The notes beneath the pieces are model-generated. The model was not told the DNA's origin. It was given only the letters and a program-made list of their open reading frames with translations, and ran no database searches. A stretch of DNA of 64,000 bases from Setophaga petechia (lineage: Eukaryota > Chordata > Aves > Passeriformes > Parulidae). Shown here one piece after another: positions 60,152 to 64,000 of this stretch (positions within the stretch are counted from its first letter, which is position 1; each line of letters begins with the position of its first letter). The stretch is taken from the NCBI GenBank assembly GCA_024362935.1, contig JANCRA010000126.1, positions 806,001 to 870,000 of the forward strand, in the 5' to 3' direction. The position numbers were made by a program, and so were the translations under genes.

Positions 60152-63100
60152 ATGTCGGCGGGGGGAGCGCCCCAGGTACGCGGAGGGTTCGGGGGCGCTC
60201 CCGGGGGATCCCCGCTCCTGCTCCACCCGCGGCCTTCGGGGCATTCCGGGGGCATCGCCGGGGCTTTTCCGAGGGGTTTTTTCCCAAGCCCTGGAGCCCC
60301 CCGGGAGTTTCTCCGGGGAATCGGCGGATTGGGGACCGGACCCCCTCCCGGCTCTGCCTCCGCCGGGCTGCGGGGGCTTGGGGACGCGGGAGGGACCCGG
60401 GAGGGCACGGGGGACCGGGGGGGTTCAGTGTCCCCGGAGAGGCAGGGCTGGCTCCTCGGGACCGGTTCCTCCCTCGGGGCGGGTCCCTGCTGGAAAAGGA
60501 ACTGGTTTGGGGGGTGGGCGGTGGGGATGGGGGGGACAGGGAGCTGGGCTGGGGGTCAGGGGGTCTGGTCTGGGCAGCAGGGCTGGGCATCTCTTGTGGG
60601 GGAACAGGGATCTTGTTTGGGGAGAAGGGATCTGCTGGGGAAGCAGGGATTTGGTTTGGGGAGGTGGGGGTGTAATTTGGGGAGCCGGGGTCTGGTTTGG
60701 GGGCCGGGGGTGTAATTTGGTGGAGCAGGGTTCTGGTTTGGGGAGCAGGGCTGGACATCTCTTTTGGAGAAACAAGGATCTTGTTTGGGGAGCAGGGATG
60801 TGCTGGGGAAGCAGGGATTTACTTTGGGGGGCTGGGGATGTAAGGGTCTGGTTTGGGGGGCGGGGTTGTAATTTGGGGGAGCAGGGATTTGGTTTGGGGG
60901 GCTGGGGATGTAATTTTGGGGGAGCAGGGGTCTGGTTTGGGGGGTGGGGGTGTAATTTTGGGGAGCAGGGGTCTGGTTTGGGGGGCGGGGGTGTAATTTT
61001 GGGGAGCAGGGGTCTGGTTTGAGGAGCGGGGATGGGACGGGGGCTCCATCCTGGAGTGAGAAACTTCATATTTGGGGTGCAGGAGTAGGGGCTCGATCCC
61101 TGTCCTTGGCTTGTGGGCAAACCCAGGGAAAGGTCCCCAAACACCCCCAAATGACCCCAAATGGCCCCAAAATGCCTCTGAGCCGCTGCCCCCTCCCCAG
61201 CCCGCCCACGCCCTGGATCTGCTCCCGTACTCCCGGCTGAGCCCGGCGCCGCGGGCCGGATCCCAGCTGGATGCCGTCGGCGCCGAGATCCCCTCGGATC
61301 CCTGCACAGGTGAGGGGAGGAGAACACCTGGGGTGGGGGCTGGGGGGGGATTTTCCACACAGAACTCTCTGCATTTTTGTGGGAACTTTGAACTGGGATG
61401 ATGAAAGCGTGCTGGGGATTCCCGGGGCTGGGAGAGGCTGCAGGGAAATCCCAGAGCCCAGGAGGGCTCCATCCCAGTCCCTGCCCAGGATGGCTCCATC
61501 CCAGCCCCTGCCCAGGATGGCTCCATCCCAACCCCTGCCCAGGACGGCTCCATCCCAACCCCTGCCCAGGATGGCACCTCCCAGCCCCTGCCCAGGATGG
61601 CTCCATCCCAGTCCCTGCCCAGGATGGCTCCATCCCAGTCCCTGCCCAGGATGGCACCGTCTCAACCCCAGCCCAGGGTGGCACCATCCCAACCCCTGCC
61701 CAGGATGGCTCCATCCCAGTCCTGCCCAGGATGGCACTGTCCCAACCCCTGCCCAGGGTGGCACCATCCCAACCCCTGCCCAGGACGGCTCCATCCCAAC
61801 CCCAGCCCAGGATGGCACCGTCCCAGCCCCTGCCCAGGATGGCACCGTCCCAGCCCCTGCCCAGGATGGCACCGTCCCAGCCCCTGCCCAGGATGGCACC
61901 GTCCCAACCCCTGCCCAGGATGGCACCATCCCAGCCCCAGCCCAGGATGGCTCCATCCCAACCCCTGCCCAGGATGGCTCCATCCCAACCCCTGCCCAGG
62001 ATGGCACCGTCCCAACCCCTGCCCAGGATGTCACTGTCCCAGTCCTCCCCAGGATGGCACCGTCCCAACCCCTGCCCAGGACGGCTCCATCCCAACCCCA
62101 GCCCAGGATGGCACCTCCCAGCCCCTGCCCAGGATGGCACCGTCCCAACCCCTGCCCAGGATGGCTCCATCCCAGTCCTGCCCAGGATGGCACTGTCCCA
62201 GCCCCTGCCCAGGATGGCTCCATCCCAGTCCTGCCCAGGATGTCACTGTCCCAGTCCTGCCCAGGATGGCTCCATCCCAGTCCTGCCCAGGATGGCACCA
62301 TCCCAGCTCACCTGGAGCCGGTTCCCGAGCAGTGGCTCCGTGCCCGGTGCCCGAGCCCGTTTCTCCCGGGATCAGCCCGGTGCCAGGCGTGCCCCGTGTC
62401 CCCCCAGGGTACCGGTTCTTTAAGCCGGGGGGTTTGTTCGGGATGAAGCCGCCGGAGGAGCCGTTCGGAGCCGCCAGAACGGGCCCGGAGGAGTCCAAGG
62501 CCCTGGGCAGCCCCTGCGCTGGTGAGTGTGGGACTGGGGGAGCACTGGGAGTGGGGGCTCGGGGGAAAAGGCGGGCTGGCATTCTTTAGGGGCGTTCTGG
62601 GCCAGTTGAGAACATTTAGGGGCCAGTTAGGGGCTGCTCTGAGCCAGCTTAGAGACCTTTTTCAGCCATTTTGGGTCAGTTTTCAGCCATTTTGGCGCCA
62701 TCCTGGGCCAGTTCACAGCCGTTCATGACCAATTTGTGGTAATACTGAACAGTTTGTGGTCATTGCAGGCCAGTTTTGAGAGGCAGTTTCGGCCATTTTA
62801 GACCAGTTTTTGCCATTCTAAGCCAGTTTAGACAATTTTGGACCTGGGTGTCACAAACTGGGGGTTTGGGATGTCACACACCAGGAGAGGCTTGGGGAGT
62901 TGAAGCTCTGTGGGGTGTCCCATGTCCCCATGGTTCGGCACTGAGGGCCCCCACGGTTCAGAGGGGCTGGGCCCGGGTCCTCCCCACTCGGGACAGCCCG
63001 GAACTCTCCGGGAGCCGGGCTGACCCCGGGCTCTCTCCGGTGCAGTGGAGCCCGGGCGGGTGAGCAAGGTGGAGCCCGAGGAGAAGCCCGGGATTGGCGC

Positions 63101-64000
63101 CGGCTCCCTGGAGCTGTTCCCGGCCGCCGCGGGCGGCAGCTCCGGCCGCTGGTTCCCCGGCGGGCAGCGGGGCCCCGAGCCCCCCCGGGACCCCCCTGCC
63201 CCCCGCGCCGGCTGCTGGGGGGCCCAGGGGGGCGTCCCCGGCCCCTTCCGCTGCGCCCAGTGCGGGAAGGGCTTCCGGCAGAAGCAGAGCCTGGTGACGC
63301 ACGAGCGCATCCACACCGGGGAGAAGCCGTTCCGCTGCGGGGACTGCGGCAAGAGCTTCAGCCAGCGGCCCAACCTGCTGACGCACCGGCGCGTGCACAC
63401 GGGCGAGCGGCCCTTCCCCTGCGCCCAGTGCGGCAAGAGCTTCTCGCAGAAGGCCAACCTGCTGGCGCACCAGCGCATCCACGGCGCCCACCCCGAGGAG
63501 GGCAAGGCGCGGGCGCGGGCGCCGGCGCGGGGCTGCCCCGAGGACGCGCCCTTCGTGTGCCCCGAGTGCGGCAAGAGCTTCCGGCAGAAGCCCAACCTGA
63601 TCACGCACCGGCGCATCCACACGGGCGAGCGGCCCTTCTCCTGCTTCCTGTGCGGCCGCAGCTTCAACCAGAAAACCAACCTGGTGACGCACTACCGGGT
63701 GCACACAGGTGAGCGGCCCTTCGCCTGCGCCCAGTGCGGCAAGCGCTTCACCCAGAAAACCAACCTGGTCACGCACCAGAGCACCCACACCGACCTGCGC
63801 CCCTTCCCCTGCGCCCAGTGCCACAAGTGCTTCAAGGACAAGGTGTCCCTCAAGGCCCACCAGAAGACGCACGTCCCCCGCCAGCGCCGCTGCCCCCGCG
63901 CGCGGCCCGGCCCCCGCCGCGCCCTTCGGGGCCGCGCCCGCCCTGCTGCCCCCCGCGCCCGCCCCGCAGGACCCCGCGCCCTTCGCCCCGCTCCCGCCCG
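60152..64000 (+). CDS. C2H2 zinc finger protein, REPIN1/ZNF775 position (3' end beyond window)
   Basis: Exons 60152-60175 (MSAGGAPQ), 61201-61309, 62408-62521 and 63046-64000 join in phase. The N-terminal part (PAHALDLLPYSRLSP, GYRFFKPGGLFGMKPPEEPF, RVSKVEPEEKPG) is a short acidic/KxEP-type module that I do not recognise. Seven C2H2 fingers follow from about 63250: RQKQSLVTH, SQRPNLLTH, SQKANLLAH, RQKPNLITH, NQKTNLVTH, TQKTNLVTH and KDKVSLKAH, with TGEKPF/TGERPF linkers and a longer spacer after finger 3. After the last finger the frame is R/P/A-rich and open at the edge. Presumed nuclear DNA-binding regulator. Position suggests REPIN1 or ZNF775, but the fingers do not clearly match REPIN1, so no symbol is given. 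Confidence 0.82.
60590..61025. repeat. GGTTTGGGG-type array, intron 1 of the zinc finger gene
   Basis: Units of about 30-60 bp contain GGGGTCTGGTTTGGGG and GGGGGTGTAATTTGGG. Confidence 0.85.
61440..62310. repeat. 27-bp array of ~30 units, intron 2 of the zinc finger gene
   Basis: Units of TGCCCAGGATGGCACCGTCC or TGCCCAGGATGGCTCCATCC with CCAACCCC. The array is very homogeneous and ends about 100 bp before exon 3. Confidence 0.92.

Noticed and set aside
60152..64000. Naming the right-hand zinc finger gene REPIN1
   Set aside because: Position fits, but finger sequences and the N-terminal exons do not match the REPIN1 pattern I know; ZNF775 or another member is equally possible.

Overview
The window is vertebrate genomic DNA. 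Gene content and the order SSPO - ZNF467 - LRRC61 - RARRES2 - C2H2 zinc finger gene match the amniote block that is 7q36.1 in human. The very high GC content, short introns, dense G/C minisatellites and a 100-N assembly gap suggest an avian (or other sauropsid) GC-rich microchromosome. That taxonomic call is inference; the gene calls rest on protein motifs read through exon junctions.

Layout, left to right. (1) 21-12097, minus: TBRG4 (FASTKD4), nine coding exons, with the C-terminal exon(s) beyond the left edge. (2) 13496-44485, minus: SSPO (SCO-spondin), 51 recognisable exons from signal peptide and EMI domain through three VWD/C8/TIL blocks, one LDL-receptor A module, a 100-N gap, then TIL/TSP1/VWC modules and a C-terminal cystine knot. 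(3) 46222-48362, plus: ZNF467, divergent from SSPO. (4) 50345-51193, plus: LRRC61, with a long repeat-filled 3' region. (5) 53798-57002, minus: RARRES2 (chemerin). (6) 60152-64000, plus: a C2H2 zinc finger gene in the REPIN1/ZNF775 position, cut by the right edge. The genes are functionally unrelated: mitochondrial RNA factor, CSF glycoprotein, nuclear factor, LRR protein, secreted chemoattractant, nuclear factor.

Most non-coding sequence is tandem minisatellite. The most unusual pattern is that many arrays contain repeated copies of the neighbouring exon's splice junction: the first or last 10-40 nt of the exon plus its acceptor or donor. I find this at twelve places in TBRG4, SSPO, LRRC61 and RARRES2. 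A second theme is in-frame minisatellite expansion inside SSPO exons and in a ZNF467 linker. A third is a set of at least nine one-base reading-frame breaks in SSPO, nearly all in G/C homopolymers, while TBRG4, ZNF467, LRRC61 and RARRES2 read cleanly. These are probably assembly indels, but SSPO decay is the alternative. No tRNA, rRNA, CRISPR or recognisable transposon was seen.
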